Shown in pieces: positions 10,997 to 22,179 of a stretch of DNA of 64,000 nucleotides. The stretch comes from Schistocephalus solidus. Its lineage: Eukaryota; Platyhelminthes; Cestoda; Diphyllobothriidea; Diphyllobothriidae. Made by a program: the position numbers and the translations under genes. A model generated the notes under the pieces. That model saw only the letters and a list, made by a program, of their open reading frames with translations, was not told the DNA's origin and did not search any database. Each line of letters starts with the position of its first letter. Positions within the stretch are counted from its first letter, which is position 1. The stretch lies in the NCBI GenBank assembly GCA_017591395.1, contig WEDG01004490.1:1-64000 (forward strand), in the 5' to 3' direction.

Positions 10997-11027
10997 AGGG
11001 TACTCAAAGGCCCATGCCTATTTCCCT
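10997..11027 (+). promoter_or_regulatory. 3'-terminal hairpin of family B copy 1
   Basis: AGGG tactcaa AGGC ccat GCCT attt CCCT: two nested 4-bp stems directly before the ATTGAATTGA repeat tail (11028-11063). Identical arms in copy 2 at 48803-48833. Confidence 0.65.
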
Positions 11028-11313
11028 CAATCAATTGAATTAAATTGAATTGAATTGAAAACTTGCTTTATAAGATGCAAAGCTGGACTAAAGCACTCGA
11101 CGCAAAAGACACGGTTCACGTGGCCTAAATGGATTTAGAATTTTAGAATTTAAAATTTATATTTGGTTAGCACCGGGAAGGTACTGTCTAAGCAAACATT
11201 AGTAACGAAATAAAGTTATGACAATGTGTGCAGATAAAATGTACAAATTCATAAATTGTCCTGCTATGTCAACAGTTAGCAATGTTTTAAAATTAATGGT
11301 GAACTAGAAAAAT

Positions 11314-11402
11314 AGGCAGTGAAAAAAACTCCTACCATGAAAATGGAGGCAGAGTTCAATAGGCCTTCATTTTCGAATAGAAGGTAGGAGAAAAACTGCT
11401 TA
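11314..11402 (-). promoter_or_regulatory. ENE-like U-tract internal loop, family C copy 1
   Basis: Sense strand: lower stem GCAG/CTGC (extendable by A-U pairs), U5 on one side, U7-CA on the other, upper stem CTCCTACC/GGTAGGAG (8 bp perfect), capped by a loop of about 50 nt. Lies about 180 nt before the 3' end of the element. Confidence 0.6.
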
Positions 11403-12301
11403 GGAAAAAAATGGTCAGGTGGTAGAATAGGGTTATATTGCAGTAGCATTTCAGAATGAGATAATGAAACGTCGAGGTGATTCGTTCTTGATCACTTAGG
11501 CGTATGAAACAGAATCTCACGAAAATTCGTCAATGAACTTAAGTCCTCAGCATCATAGGATCCAGAATTGAATTCTGATGATGGTTAGTATCCAAAAGAA
11601 ACCGCAGCATTTAAGACTGTGGACCACCGAATTCGTACGTCCGAATGACGTCATCGTTTGGAGGACGGGTGATATAAGGAGACATTATAGTTCATGGGCG
11701 TCTCCAGGTAGCGTAAATATAGTTTCAAGAGGGTTACTCAAATTCCCGATGGTCCTTTCTCCGAGTCATGGGGAAAGCTACTGGGAAAAGATGAGGAAAA
11801 TAAAAGGTTAATAGAATCAGTGTTAAGATAAATGTGCAGTCTTCGCTTGAATGCAGATAGACTAGTTAACGACCTTATTTCAATTGGCAAGTTATTCCAA
11901 AGAAAACTATACCTAGAAGCAAAGAAGAGAGCGTTTACACGTGGAGGATGCAGGGGAGGTATAATTGGTGCAGAATGTCTTAGGTTATAAGGAAGACTAA
12001 CGGGGGGTAATGACAGAAAGCTTTGGGAGAGTTGAACTATTATTAAGTCGAAAAAAGGAGACAAAAGCCTGCTTCAAGTCTCCTGACCCAAAGAAATTTT
12101 AGCTTCGTTAGCTGGCATCTTGTTGAGTAGGAAGTAGTTAAAAGAGTCGGATATAGGAGTTTTTTGTGAAATTTCTTTGAACATTTTCAATTTTTGAACA
12201 GCTAGATTCGTTCATCAAACCGAAGAAAGGACAGCAAAAATTCAAGAATGGGAAGTACAAACATACGATAAAGTCTTAATTTGATTTCAGGAAGGTAGAA
12301 A

Positions 12302-12967
12302 TTATAAGAAATAAAGCCGCAAATCTGAGCAGCTTTTGGCCGTAATTCTATCGGCATGAGGCGAAAGATCTAATTTATTGGTGTAGCTTAAGCCCAAGTC
12401 CTTGATGGAGGAACATTCAATCATATGGCAACCTTCAAAGATAAGAGGTTGCGGCAGCCTTACAGGCCCAAAACTCATGTAGCGACACTTAGTAGGTGAG
12501 AACTCCATTAGCCATGTGGAGCTCCAGGCCGAAAGAGCGTCTAAGTCTGAATGAATTTGTTCTAGGCACCGTTCGGTTGTAGAGTTAGAGAAAGAATAAA
12601 CGCATTTGAGATCATCAGCATAAATAAAAGATTGAGAATGTTTAACTATCGATGAAATATCATTTATATACAGTAAGAACAACAAAGGACCTAATACGGT
12701 ACCTTGAAGGACACCACTGACAATCGGGGTAGGGACTTGAGTACGAGGACCCTACTAAAAAACTTTTTGTTTTCGATCATTTAGGTATGATCTAATAAAG
12801 TCAGTAAGGGGACTACGGAATCCTATAGCTTCTAGTTTAGCTAGAAGTCGTTTATGAGGCACCTTATCGAATGCCTTACTAAGATCAAAATAGATAACTA
12901 CTACAGATAGATGATCATTACGAAGAGAGGTTAGTAGATTTAGAAAAAGACATGTGGCAGGTTTCAC
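12302..12967 (-). pseudogene. Family C copy 1 RT domain
   Basis: Two frames split by a break at about 12750: VVIYFDLSKAFDKVPHKRL and SPLTDFIRSYLNDRKQK, then MLFLLYINDISSIVKHSQ, IYADDLKCVYSF with both catalytic aspartates, and SSIKDLGLSYTNKLDLSPH. A frameshift after SPHADRITAKSC leads to the C-terminal domain at 11738-12064 (FLWNNLPIEIRSL, AFKRRLHIYL). The QGTVLGPLLF motif is damaged at 12690-12730. Confidence 0.8.
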
Positions 12968-13942
12968 AAGAACGGTCCGGTAAGAAGCCGTGTTGGGATA
13001 AGTTGATAATTTTATTGCTTATGCAAAAAAATCCGTGATTTGTTTTGCAATTAGTTTTTCGAAGAGTTTAGCAAGAGAGGGCGTTTTTATGAACACCGCG
13101 ATAGTTATGAATGTCCGAGCGGGAACCAGATTTAAAAACTGGTATTATAATAGAAGTTTTCCAATAATCGGGGAAGAAACCATTTTACGAGAAATACTGA
13201 GTATAATTTGCTTAGTAAAGGTGGAAAATCCCTTAACTGTTTTAATAAGTGAGTTTGGAATGTTATCAGTTCCAACTGAATGTGAATTTTTAGGTGAGCT
13301 ATTTCTTTTTGAATACATGAAGGCGAGAAATTAATAGTTGTTAGAAGTGAATTTGAAAGCAGAGGAATTGTGGGAGTGGGGCTAGTTTCAGTGGTAAAGT
13401 GGTTGGCAAAAACGAGTTTAACAATTCTGCTTTGCCCAAATCATCTGTAACAAATTTTTTGTTACAGTCGAGTAAGGGCGGAGTTACATTCAGACGCTTA
13501 GCCGATGACCGAACATGAAAGATTTGAGCAACAGATTTGGATGAATTGGCATCACTTAGTGCCCGAGACTCCCTACGCTTATCTCGCGCGAGCCTTATTC
13601 TCGATGCTAATTCAAATATTTGTGCAATCCTTAAATGAACTGACAAAGAGCTTTTAGATGAATCTTTAAGTTGCTTTCGTAATTTTTTAAGTCTGTTCTG
13701 GAGAAAATGCGGAACAGTAGAAGAAGCTGAATGTGAATTAAAAATCTTAAACGGGATAAAAAGACTGGATTTTTTTCTGTGAGGCTCTGCAATAGCTCAC
13801 GGAAAAAGTTTAGATCGTTGATTAAGAATATGCTATGCCAATCTAGAGTGCTTACGAAATTATTAACTGTTTCATGGTTTATGTTAGCAAAGTCGAGGTT
13901 ATTGCATTTAAACTCAGGCTTCGTAAGAAGGGGAATTGGAAG

Positions 13943-14745
13943 AAGGGGAATCCGGATTTCCGGAAGGCCTTCAATAGCTTTCCACACCAGAATCTCCTGT
14001 TCAAGTTGAGGGTGCTGGGTATTGTGGGCAAAATTGTAACGTATATCGATAATTTCCTTATATGGCGTTCCCAAGTTATCTGTGCAGGTGGAGAGCGATC
14101 AGATCGCAAAGTAATATAGAGAGGTGTCACACAAGGTTCGTTCATGGGTCAACCCTCTTTCTTATGTTCGGTAATTATTCTGTACTGGAGTTGGAATGTG
14201 CGTGTGCCATGTTTGTGGATGATATATAATATGGAAGTCATCCACAATGGTGCCGCCGAAGCCAACTACCAAGAAAATATCCTTGACTGGACGCGTTTTC
14301 CTGTAGATGGCTCCTGTCCTTCAACTCAACCAATTGAACCCTTGTGTCGGTGAAATTAAATCCGGTCCCTTATACGTGACCATACTACCAGAATGGAACG
14401 CCACTCCAAGAAGCAGAAACAAAGCACGATCTCGGTGTTTGGAAGACTGACAACCAAAAGCCTTCTACTCAATGTTACATGGCCGCTAAAGCCGCAAATG
14501 CAATGTTCTACGACATCAAGCGGGCATTTACAGTTTTGGACGAAGATTAATTTTCTAAAGTCTTCGGTACGTTTGTGAAGCCACATCTTGAATACGCGAT
14601 CCAGGCATGGAGACCGTGAATGCAGCAGGATTACAACCTGTTCGAAGTGGTACAGTGGCCAGCCACTAAATCACTAAGGGGTAAAGGCAGAATACAATAT
14701 GATATCAGCCTAAATAACATAAATATCTATCCTCTGAGTTATAAA
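13943..14745 (+). mobile_element. Degraded clade I RT fragment (family D)
   Basis: Plus-strand remnants: DFRKAFNSFPHQNLLFKL, FLIWRSQVICAGGERSD, GVTQGSFMG, MFVDDI (FADD-type box), then YDIKRAFTVLDED, FGTFVKPHLEYAIQAWRP and YPLSYK at 14735. Several stops and frameshifts. Truncated at both ends, between family C and family E. Confidence 0.7.
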
Positions 14746-14969
14746 TAAATAATACATAAATAAATTGTATATTTAAGGCCCAGAGGACCCCATCATTACA
14801 AACTTAGTACCGTGGTTTAAATAAATACAAAGTTGATAATTGCTGCACTATGTGAGCATCCATATGAACAGCAGAAATGAGTAGTATGGTAACCATATCC
14901 GATTTAAAACGATTTGCCATTTTTAAAACAAAAGTCAACAATCTTTGGCATATACGGTGAACTGGAAAA

Positions 14970-15055
14970 GAAGCATTAAATAAACTCCTAGGGTCAAATC
15001 GGAGGTGGAGTTCGGCGAGCCACCAATTAAAAAAATAGGAGAAAAAAACTGCTTC
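14970..15055 (-). promoter_or_regulatory. ENE-like element, family E copy 1 (decayed)
   Basis: Sense GAAGCAG-U7-CTCCTA ... CCTAGGAG-UUUAUUUAA-TGCTTC. One U-tract is interrupted by A; lower and upper stems are still recognisable. Confidence 0.45.
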
Positions 15056-15880
15056 ATTAAAAAATTAATAGCATAATGCCATTGGATAGTATTGTGATGC
15101 TGCTGACAACGTATGAGTGCTCGGAAAGCTCCTTGTAAGGTGAGAGATAATATAGCAGTCAAAGCTACTGTTTATAAACACAAGTGGAGTTTAGAGAGGA
15201 CGAACTCATCGTAGACAACATGGTCAAAACGAAGAGGGGACAGTAGAGGTCGCGAGATCATCATCGAGATGCGACCTTGCTGACTACATAATTCATCACC
15301 ACAGAGGCGAAACCATCAGAACCCGCCTCGATCATCAACAGAACCTGGAGACTATCGTCAAGGTTACAAATTCGGAGGAAAGTATCAAGGTTGTCAAGAG
15401 TTGGCAATGCTAGTTTAAAAGGAGGGGGCAAAAAGTGAATGCAAAGATTGACTCTGCAGAGGATGATGGAAATATAATAAGAGACCAATATAATATCAAG
15501 GGAGCTACCTCAAACACCAGGAGGACCCTTTTCAAAATCCAAAAGTTGCGAGTTTGGTAAGGAAACAGACAATAAGGACTTTATATCTTACGAAGTTAAA
15601 AGTTTGCGTAATTTGGTTTTGAAAATAGCTAATGTAGACGACAACCTAATTTGTAGTGGTAGATTATTCCATATGAAAGCATATTTGGAGGCAAAAAACT
15701 GAGACCGGTTAGTTGTGGAGCTAAGGGGTGGTGAAATGATCATGGAGGAATTACGAGTGGCATAGGGTAGATTTACCGGAGTGAGAGCGTTAATTCGTGG
15801 GAGATTTGGGCTAGAGTTGACGCAAAACAGGAAGCAGAGACCGGCTTTGAGTCTTCTAACCCCCAGAAATTTAATGTTTG

Positions 15881-16396
15881 CTAACTGGCATCCATCCTTA
15901 TAAGAGATACAGGATCCAGGAAGAGAAATAGTCTTCGAGTAAAAACCCTCTGAACTTTTTCAAACTTACTGCGGTCAGAGGCGTTCATCAGCCCAAAGAG
16001 GGGACAGCAGTATTCTAGGAAAGGAAGAACAAACATGCGGTATAGGTTTAACTTTATTTCCGGAAGGAAGAAATTCTCTGATATAAAACCACATATCTGT
16101 GCAGCCTTTGCAGAAATTCGATCTGCATGAGGTGATAATGCTAGCTTATTTGTGTAACATAGACCTAGGTCTTTTATGGTTGATCGTTCTAAAAGTGTAC
16201 TATTTTGAAATACGAGGGGTCCAGGAAACTTGGCGGGGCCAAAACACATGAAACTGCTCTTGGATGGAGAAAATTTCATCTGCCAACTACAGCTCCAACG
16301 TGAGAGAATAAGTAGATCAGTGTTGATTTTATCAACGAAACTATTGGCAGTGTCTTTAGAAAATGAATAAATGCACTTGAGATCGTCAGCGTACAC
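15881..16396 (-). pseudogene. Family E RT, palm to C-terminal domain
   Basis: A 171-codon frame: YADDLKCIYSFSKDTAN (catalytic DD intact), WQMKFSPSKSSFMCFGP, STIKDLGLCYTNKLALSPH, YRMFVLPFLEYCCPLFGLM and FEKVQRVFTRRLF. The upstream half (GRSCEVCHLAFLNLVTSL) lies in another frame at 16663-16800. Truncated 5' and frame-broken. Confidence 0.85.
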
Positions 16397-16815
16397 GAAA
16401 TTTTGTGAATTTGTGAGTAAAGTTGAAATTAAGTTTATGTACAGAATGAAAAGAAGGGGACCTAGAACCGTGCCTTGAAAAACGCCACTCGTGATCGGCT
16501 GAGGCCTCGAATAGCTATTACCTACTTAAACCTTCTGGCTGCGGTTAGACAAGTAGAAACCAATGAAGTAAAGGGGAGGAGGCCGGATGCCGAGGGCTTC
16601 CAGTTTCACCAGAAGACGTCTGTGCGGTACCTTGTCAAAGGCTTTGCTCAGGTCAAAGTAGATCACAACCATGACTGTTGCTCATGATGAAGGGAAGTGA
16701 CGAGGTTAAGAAAAGCTAAGTGACACACTTCGCATGATCTCCCAGGCAGAAAACCATATTGCGAGTCGCTTAAGTGTTTATTTTCTATATAGGCAGTTGC
16801 CTCAAGGAAGATTGC

Positions 16816-16959
16816 CTGTGAAGAAAATATTTTCTCCAACCGTGTCCTGGAATCGTGGAATAACCTAGGCTCAATCTGTGGAGTCATTGGAACCTCAGCT
16901 TGAAGATAACATGTTGCAGCACTACGTGGACTACGTGACTTCCTAACTTTACTACACCA
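16816..16959 (+). mobile_element. Sliver of clade I RT C-terminus
   Basis: Around 16830-16870 the plus strand reads FSNRVLESWNNLGS, the FFSxRVxxxWNxLP motif that closes clade I polymerases. The rest to 16959 is unassigned; both sides are family E on the opposite strand. Confidence 0.4.
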
Positions 16960-17390
16960 GTTTAAATAAATAAATTGTATAGTCCAGATGGTTCCATCAT
17001 TACAAACGTAGCATCCTTGTATAAATAAATACAAAGTGGATAGTTACTGCACTATGTGAACAGCCGTTTCAACAGCGGAAATTATTGGTATGGTAGGCAT
17101 ATCCGATTCAGAAAGATTCGCCATTTTTAAAAAAGTAGTCAGCAATCTTTGTAATATACGGTGAACTAGGAACGAAGCATTGAATAAACTCTTATGGTTA
17201 AATCGGGGGCGGAGTTCAACGAGCCGCCAATTTAAAAAGAGGAACAAGGAGAAAAAAACTGCATCTATAAACAATTAAAAGCTAGATTTGATGGGATTGG
17301 TACGACGCAATGGGATAGTACTCTTATTTTACTGGCAAATTATGAGGGTTAGGAACGCTCCTTGTCGGGTGAGAGATAATATATTTGATG
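16960..17390 (-). mobile_element. Family E 3' tail, solo
   Basis: Only the last ~430 bases of family E (3' terminus TACAATTTATTTA at 16960; decayed ENE-like arms at about 17174-17264), i.e. a severely 5'-truncated insertion next to copy 1. Sequence similarity to 14750-15150 fades near 17390. Confidence 0.75.
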
Positions 17391-17935
17391 TCTCAATATG
17401 GTTCTATGTTCACGATCCTCGTCACCATTTTTGACGGAAAGTTGTCTTCACTTACTTCTCAACAATGCAAGAAACTTGAACCGTTTATAAACATAGTTAG
17501 TACTAAGTCATGTGACTGACATAAGAAAGTTTCTTCTTTCTTTTAAAGAACGTCCCGAAGAGTACAATTCCCCTAGACGTCGCATTGCATTTCCTTTACT
17601 AATACGGCTTTAACTTTAAAATCACCGAAGCTAAATGGTTGTCCTCTCGTAGCAAAAACCCGCCGATTCTGGTCAAATGTTTTTCGGCGATTGAAGTGGA
17701 CATCATTTTCTCTTAGCATGAGCATTCATCTCAATATTGGAAGAAAAACAAGCTGTTAATCGGTAGAGATAAAACCCAAATGGAACGTTGGGTTTCACCC
17801 TCAACCGGAATACGGGCTGAAAGAACGAATGCAAATGAAACAGTTAATAATAGAACTGAAAACACGAAGGACCAATGGCGAAGCACATCTCCAAATAAGA
17901 AACGGACAAATAGTTCAAGTTAAAAGAGCATTTCT

Positions 17936-18702
17936 TTGGCCAAAGGCAGTCACTCTGACAGCCTAATTGTCCCTTTTCAGAAACCAAAAACGTGCCCGCT
18001 TAAATTATTCGTCTTAAATGCCAGATCTGTGCTTAATAAGATGCCTTTGCTCCAGACTCTGGTGTTCATCCACCGCCCTGGCATTGTAATAATAACAGAG
18101 ACGTTGGCGCACCCTGTGTATCCGACTCTGAACTCAATACTCTAGGGTACGATTATATTTGTAACGATCGAGACGAGAGCCGGGGCGGAGGATGCTGCAT
18201 CTATATTAAGCAGCCACTTACTTTTCTGCCGTTGGATTATCGACAATTTACCGCAGCAGAAGAGAGTTGTTGGCTCCGAGCAGTTCTAAAAGATAACTAC
18301 TCTTTACTCGTTGGCTGTGTCTTTCGCCCCCCAAACGCAAGCGAAGATTACGATCTTCGTCTCTCACTTGCATTTCATGCCACAGTTGACCTAAATCTCA
18401 AGTACTGCTTGATTGCAGGTGACTTCAATCTTCCTGAAGTTCATTGGTTTCCACCTTCCGGTCCTGCAAAGTTCAAAAACTTGCTTGAGGCCATGGATAC
18501 TGGCATGTGGGAACAGGTAGTTGATTTTCTCACCCAAGGATTAAACATACTTGATCTCATTTTCTGCAGAGGTTGTCGGCCATTGTCAGTTTCACCTTTA
18601 GACCCACTTGGGAGTTCAGACCATGCTATAGTTCTTTCTTCACTAGAAATCGAGGCTGATGAAATGTTTTCTAAAAAATATTTTTCCATGACTTCCGCTT
18701 AG
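17936..18702 (+). pseudogene. Family F copy 1 endonuclease
   Basis: LFVLNARSVLNKMPLLQ (Asn), IITETLAH (TETW with W lost), a frameshift at 18140, DRDESRGGGCCIYIK, VFRPPN, LIAGDFNLPEVHW, ILDLIF and GSSDHAIV (Asp-His). Catalytic positions are mostly retained, but the frame break and the loss of Trp make it inactive as read. Confidence 0.8.
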
Positions 18703-18707
18703 CAAAT

Positions 18708-19655
18708 ATGGGAGAATTACTGACCCATCTTAATTCCCATGATTGGACTAACTTCTTTCTATGTTTGGATGCAACTGTTTGTACTGATACATTCTACCAA
18801 GTTCTAGGTCCGCTCATTTCTCGTTTTGTTCCCCGTAAGAAAATAATTAATGTCAAGGATGAAGTCAACCCCCCGTTATCTTTACGCCGTAGACTGCGTA
18901 GATTCTCGCGTTGTTTTCATTTACTAAATGACACTTCCGTCCTGCCCTTGATAAAAAAATCTTTGAACAGGCTAAGAGGCTCTCTAACGAAAAATGATTA
19001 GCTGAAGAGGTTAAATTTGCCGCAAACCCTTCGTTAAATGCTGCAAAACTCTTTTCGTCCACAGTTAAAGCGCACAGAAAAACTCAGTTTCCTGTACTTC
19101 GAGACGCTTTTGAAAACCCTATAACTGACGCTAAGTTGACAGCTGATAGCTTCAATGCGTTCTTGTCCAGAACTTTTAGTGAAAATAAGGTCGCCCCATT
19201 TCCAAACATCCGGGTTTGGATCGGTAACGTCCTCGAAACCATAACCTTTACTCTCTGGGACGTGACCGTAGCTATTCGGCGTTCTCGTAAATCTTACAGT
19301 CCTGGACCAGATGGCGTTCTGGTAAGCATTCTAAAGACAGATGCGATTGATATAATTCCGTCCCTTCTGTATAAGATATTTAATCTTGCTCTTGAATGTG
19401 AAACTTTTCCTATTTTATGGAAGAAATCGCACACTCTTCCTTTACCCAAACACGGCCGAACTACGTCATTCGACGACTTTAGGCTAATAAATACACTGCC
19501 AGCAGCCTCGACGACCTTAGAGACCTTGATAAAAGACAAACTGATGCGTCACCTAACAGAGAATAACCAACTCAATGTGGCTCAGCATAGGGTTTCTGGA
19601 AAAAAATCTTATGACACCTGCCAGCTCACTTACTTTGATCACGTGCTACAACCAA
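18708..19655 (+). pseudogene. Family F copy 1 linker and RT N-terminus
   Basis: Linker GELLTHLNSHDWTNFFLCLD, SRFVPRKKIINVKDEV, stop at 19000, then from 19136 DSFNAFLSRTFSE, RRSRKSYSPGPDGVLVSIL, WKKSHTLPLPKHGRTTSFDDFRLINTLPAAS. Cut at the YFDHVLQ position before the catalytic palm. Same linker and RT are at 29.28-30.3 kb (copy 2). Confidence 0.8.
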
Positions 19656-20779
19656 ATCAAGTTGGTGTGCATATGAACCACCAATATTATTTGTTCTCCA
19701 TCTTGGACAATTTGAACTCCGATACCACTTCACTAGGATTGTTCCGGACAATATCGTTTCAACTGAACGTACGTACCTGCTGTATGCTCATCTGGAAATG
19801 TTTTGGTGCCAAATTCCTCATAAAATGGTATCAAATCAGAATTTGTTTATCATCTCATTCAAATTGACTACGCAGCCTCTGCACCAATAAAAACTGACAA
19901 CCACTCAGAGAACCAAACGCGTACAACCTCGTGAAGATCTGAAGTTATCCAGGACCTTCGACATCTCCAAACGGCTGAGTCGTTCCTGCATATTTTTCAT
20001 AAGATTTCCAGTTTTTTAAAGCATTTTTGAACAAGTAGGCGCATGTTTTGCTCATATTGCGGTAAATACTCGCCATATATCGTTTTTGCGATCTATCATG
20101 GAAGTCAAAAATATACGCTTCAGGAATCGTGCAAAGTACGTGGTACCACCGAGGATTGAACAAAGGCACCAATGTGCGGGAAACGACGGTGATACCACTG
20201 AGCTATTGCCGCACGACGAACTTGCTGATTTAAATTTAAATGAGGACATAAACATTAATCATAATACGAATGACCTCAATTCCAGGCATGTTTCCTTAAA
20301 GTCACCTCACGCCAAACGGGCCAAGAGTTTAATAAGTTTTTTTGGATGTCCATTATGAGGAGGAGGCGTGTGCGATATGCTTTAAACTTCTTCAAAAAGT
20401 TTCGGGGATTGAAAAGCATATTTGTATATGTATATATGAAATGGCTGAAGTGGGAGAAAGCGATTTTGAAGAAACCTCCTCACATTTTACCCGAGCACAA
20501 GCAGTCCCTAACGGGGGAACATGAGAGACACAAACACACATACGCATGCACAGCTTCAGTAGCCATCACATCAAATAAGGATGATGTCGCTACGTCCAAG
20601 AAACTCGGTTTAGCCATTAAACAGTCTCCAGACAGGAAAGAGGGCAACCGCCAGGGATCCCAGAAAATGGAGAAACGAGTTTCGGAAGACAAAGGTAATA
20701 TGTCATTCAAAAATGTAAGTCCCAGAAGCCCAGCGTCAGACAAAAATCACTCTCATCCACGAGTAACGCCACCTCTGTG
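19656..20779 (+). mobile_element. Family B-like 5' UTR and ORF1 start (copy 3)
   Basis: Begins with the same 5' UTR as 6238 and 44032 (ATGAACCACCAAT..., TTGTTCTCC) and reaches ORF1 at 20086 (SPHAKRAKSLISFF, then in another frame VHYEEEACAICFKLLQKV, the CxxC/coiled-coil start). It stops at about 20779, head-to-head with a minus-strand family G endonuclease. More diverged than the two long B copies. Confidence 0.7.
20086..20779 (+). pseudogene. ORF1 N-terminal part of family B copy 3
   Basis: Ninety codons (RNRAKYVVPPRIEQ ... DLNLNEDININHNTND ... PHAKRAKSL) then a frame change into YEEEACAICFKLLQKVSGIEK and an Asn/Lys/Ser-rich stretch (20580-20775). The KRAK basic patch plus the YE[DE]ExCxxC motif identify it as ORF1. 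Truncated before the RRM-like domain. Confidence 0.6.
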
Positions 20780-21489
20780 AACTCATCAGCTGCACTTGGA
20801 ATATTAGGCGGTCTGTAGATCGTCAAGAATTGTAGGTTTTGTGAACAATCCTTTTTTAATCTTTATCCAGAGAAATTCATATTCAAGGAAGATGGCGTGC
20901 GCTCGTTCGACGGCTGATATACCTGTCCTTACGTATACGGCCACTCCATCTCCCTGTTTATTTTCTCGGTCTCTTCGAAATAGTTGGCATCCATTTATCA
21001 AAACCTCGCTATCCGCGATTTCGGCTTTGAACCACGTTTCCGTAATGGCAACGACATCGGGGGTTCGGTCTGAGACTAGTGCTTTGAGTTCGTCTACTTT
21101 CGAAAAGGAGACTCTGAGCATTTGTATACAAACATCTCAATTTAGACTGGGTAACTCCTCTATATAGACTTCTGCTAATTTCGTGCGTTTGAATGCTAGA
21201 GTCTGTCAGTGCTTTCCGAGATGAACTGGTTTCCATCCCGCCCACACTGAGTTCTGATAAGTGGTCGTCCTCTGAGTTCTGGCGAGCGTTCCTTTTATTA
21301 TTCGAGCTTTGTACAGTTGGGTACTTCGTATTTAGTGTCCCCCGTCTGTGTGAGGACCCGCCTTTATGATGTACGGTGTCTGCCACAAGAAAGACCTCTT
21401 CTTCACTGTTATTTTTCCGTCCTTTATTTGGAGCCATTTTCCTCTTGTTCTGTTCTCCTTTTCAGTTCTGATCTCAGCATCCTCATTTT
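20780..21489 (-). mobile_element. Family G fragment (ORF1 end and EN start), minus strand
   Basis: Minus strand from 21489: MRMLRSELKRR at about 21430-21480, TVQSSNNKRNARQNSEDDHLSELSV, then EN start LRCLYTNAQSLL, ITETWFKAEIADSEV, RRDRENKQGDGVAVYVR, ending at RPPNIPSAADE (20780). A frameshift after AQSLL. It was interrupted at 21489 by the tail of a family F element. Confidence 0.8.
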
Positions 21490-21532
21490 TTATTTTTTTA
21501 TTTATTGCCAGTCTACAGGCAAGTTCAAAAAC
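21490..21532 (-). mobile_element. Family F terminal tail, distal half (copy 4)
   Basis: Sense ACTTGCCTGTAGACTGGCAA followed by TAAATA/A-rich tail: the last bases of family F (compare 31681-31718), separated from its remainder at 24921-25097 by family C copy 2. Confidence 0.75.
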
Positions 21533-21708
21533 ATATTTAGAATTTAGAATTTATATTTGGTTAGCACCGGGAAGGTACTGTCTAAGCAAACATTAGTAAC
21601 GAAATAAAGTTATGACAATGTGTGCAGATAAAATTTACAAATTCATAACTTGTCCTGCTATGTCAACAGTTTGCAATGTTTTAAAATTAATGGTGAACTA
21701 GGAAAAAT

Positions 21709-21803
21709 AGGCAGTGAAAAAAAACTCCTACCATGAAAATGGAGGCAGAGTTCAATAGGCCTTCATTTTCGAATAGAAGGTAGGAGACAAAAAAACTGCT
21801 TAG
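21709..21803 (-). promoter_or_regulatory. ENE-like element, family C copy 2
   Basis: Sense: GCAG-U7 (with a G)-CTCCTA... and ...TAGGAG-U8-CACTGC. Same stems as copy 1, slightly altered U-tract lengths. Confidence 0.55.
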
Positions 21804-22179
21804 GAAAAAAATAGTCAGGTGGTAGAATAGGGTAATACTGCAGTAGCATTTCAGAATGAGATAATGAAACGTCGAGGTGATTCGTTCTTGATCACTTAGG
21901 CGTATGAAACAGAATCTCACGAAAATGCGTCAATGAACTTAAGTCCTCAGCATCATAGGATCCAGAATTGAATTCTGATGATGGTTAGTATCCAAAAGAA
22001 ACCGCAGCATTTAAGACTGTGGACCACCGAATTTGTACGTCGAATGACGTCATCGTTTGGAGGACAGGGTGATATAAGGAGACATTATAGTTCATGGGCG
22101 TCTCCAGGTAGCGTAAATATAGTTTCAAGAGGGTTACTCAAATTCCCGATGGTCCTTTCTCCGAGTCATGGGGAAAGCT

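Larger units (their letters stand above)
6238..11063 (+). mobile_element. CR1-like retrotransposon, family B copy 1, near full length
   Basis: About 4.8 kb: 5' UTR from about 6238 (the same start is shared by the copy at 44.03 kb and the partial copy at 19.66 kb), ORF1 6727-7940, EN 8066-8833, linker 8855-9157, RT 9321-10296, C-terminal domain to a stop at 10878, 3' UTR, hairpin 10997-11027 and a tail of ATTGAATTGA-like repeats to 11063. It is very similar throughout to the copy at 44.0-48.8 kb, including several shared lesions. Not autonomous as it stands. Confidence 0.9.
11134..13942 (-). mobile_element. CR1-like retrotransposon, family C copy 1, 5' truncated
   Basis: Clade II element on the minus strand. 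From high to low coordinate: EN/RT linker (SVHLRIAQIFELASRIRLARDKRR), RT, C-terminal domain, 3' UTR with the U-tract/U-tract structure at 11314-11402, and a tail of TTTAGAA repeats (sense ATTCTAAA, close to the classic CR1 tail ATTCTRTG). The 5' end breaks near 13942 against a plus-strand RT fragment. Copies at 21.5-24.9 kb and 42.9-49.5 kb are very similar. Confidence 0.85.
14746..16815 (-). mobile_element. CR1-like retrotransposon, family E copy 1, 5' truncated
   Basis: Minus strand. Starts in the RT (SDSQYGFLPGRSC, about 16760), passes YADDLKC at 16390 and the C-terminal region, then a long 3' UTR (14750-15880) that recurs at 25.1, 26.7, 40.7 and 50.0 kb. Ends GGGCCTTAAATATACAATTTATTTA. 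Its UTR includes an ENE-like structure at 14970-15055, somewhat decayed. Confidence 0.85.
17391..19655 (+). mobile_element. CR1-like retrotransposon, family F copy 1, 3' part missing
   Basis: Plus strand: ORF1 C-terminal helix at 17800-17930 (LKERMQMKQLIIELKTRR, GEAHLQIRNGQIVQVKRAF), EN 17950-18660, linker, RT from 19136 to about 19650 (GKKSYDTCQLTYFDHVLQ), where the 5' UTR of family B begins. 17391-17790 is probably its 5' part but has no recognisable protein. The missing 3' half is not next to it. Confidence 0.8.
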
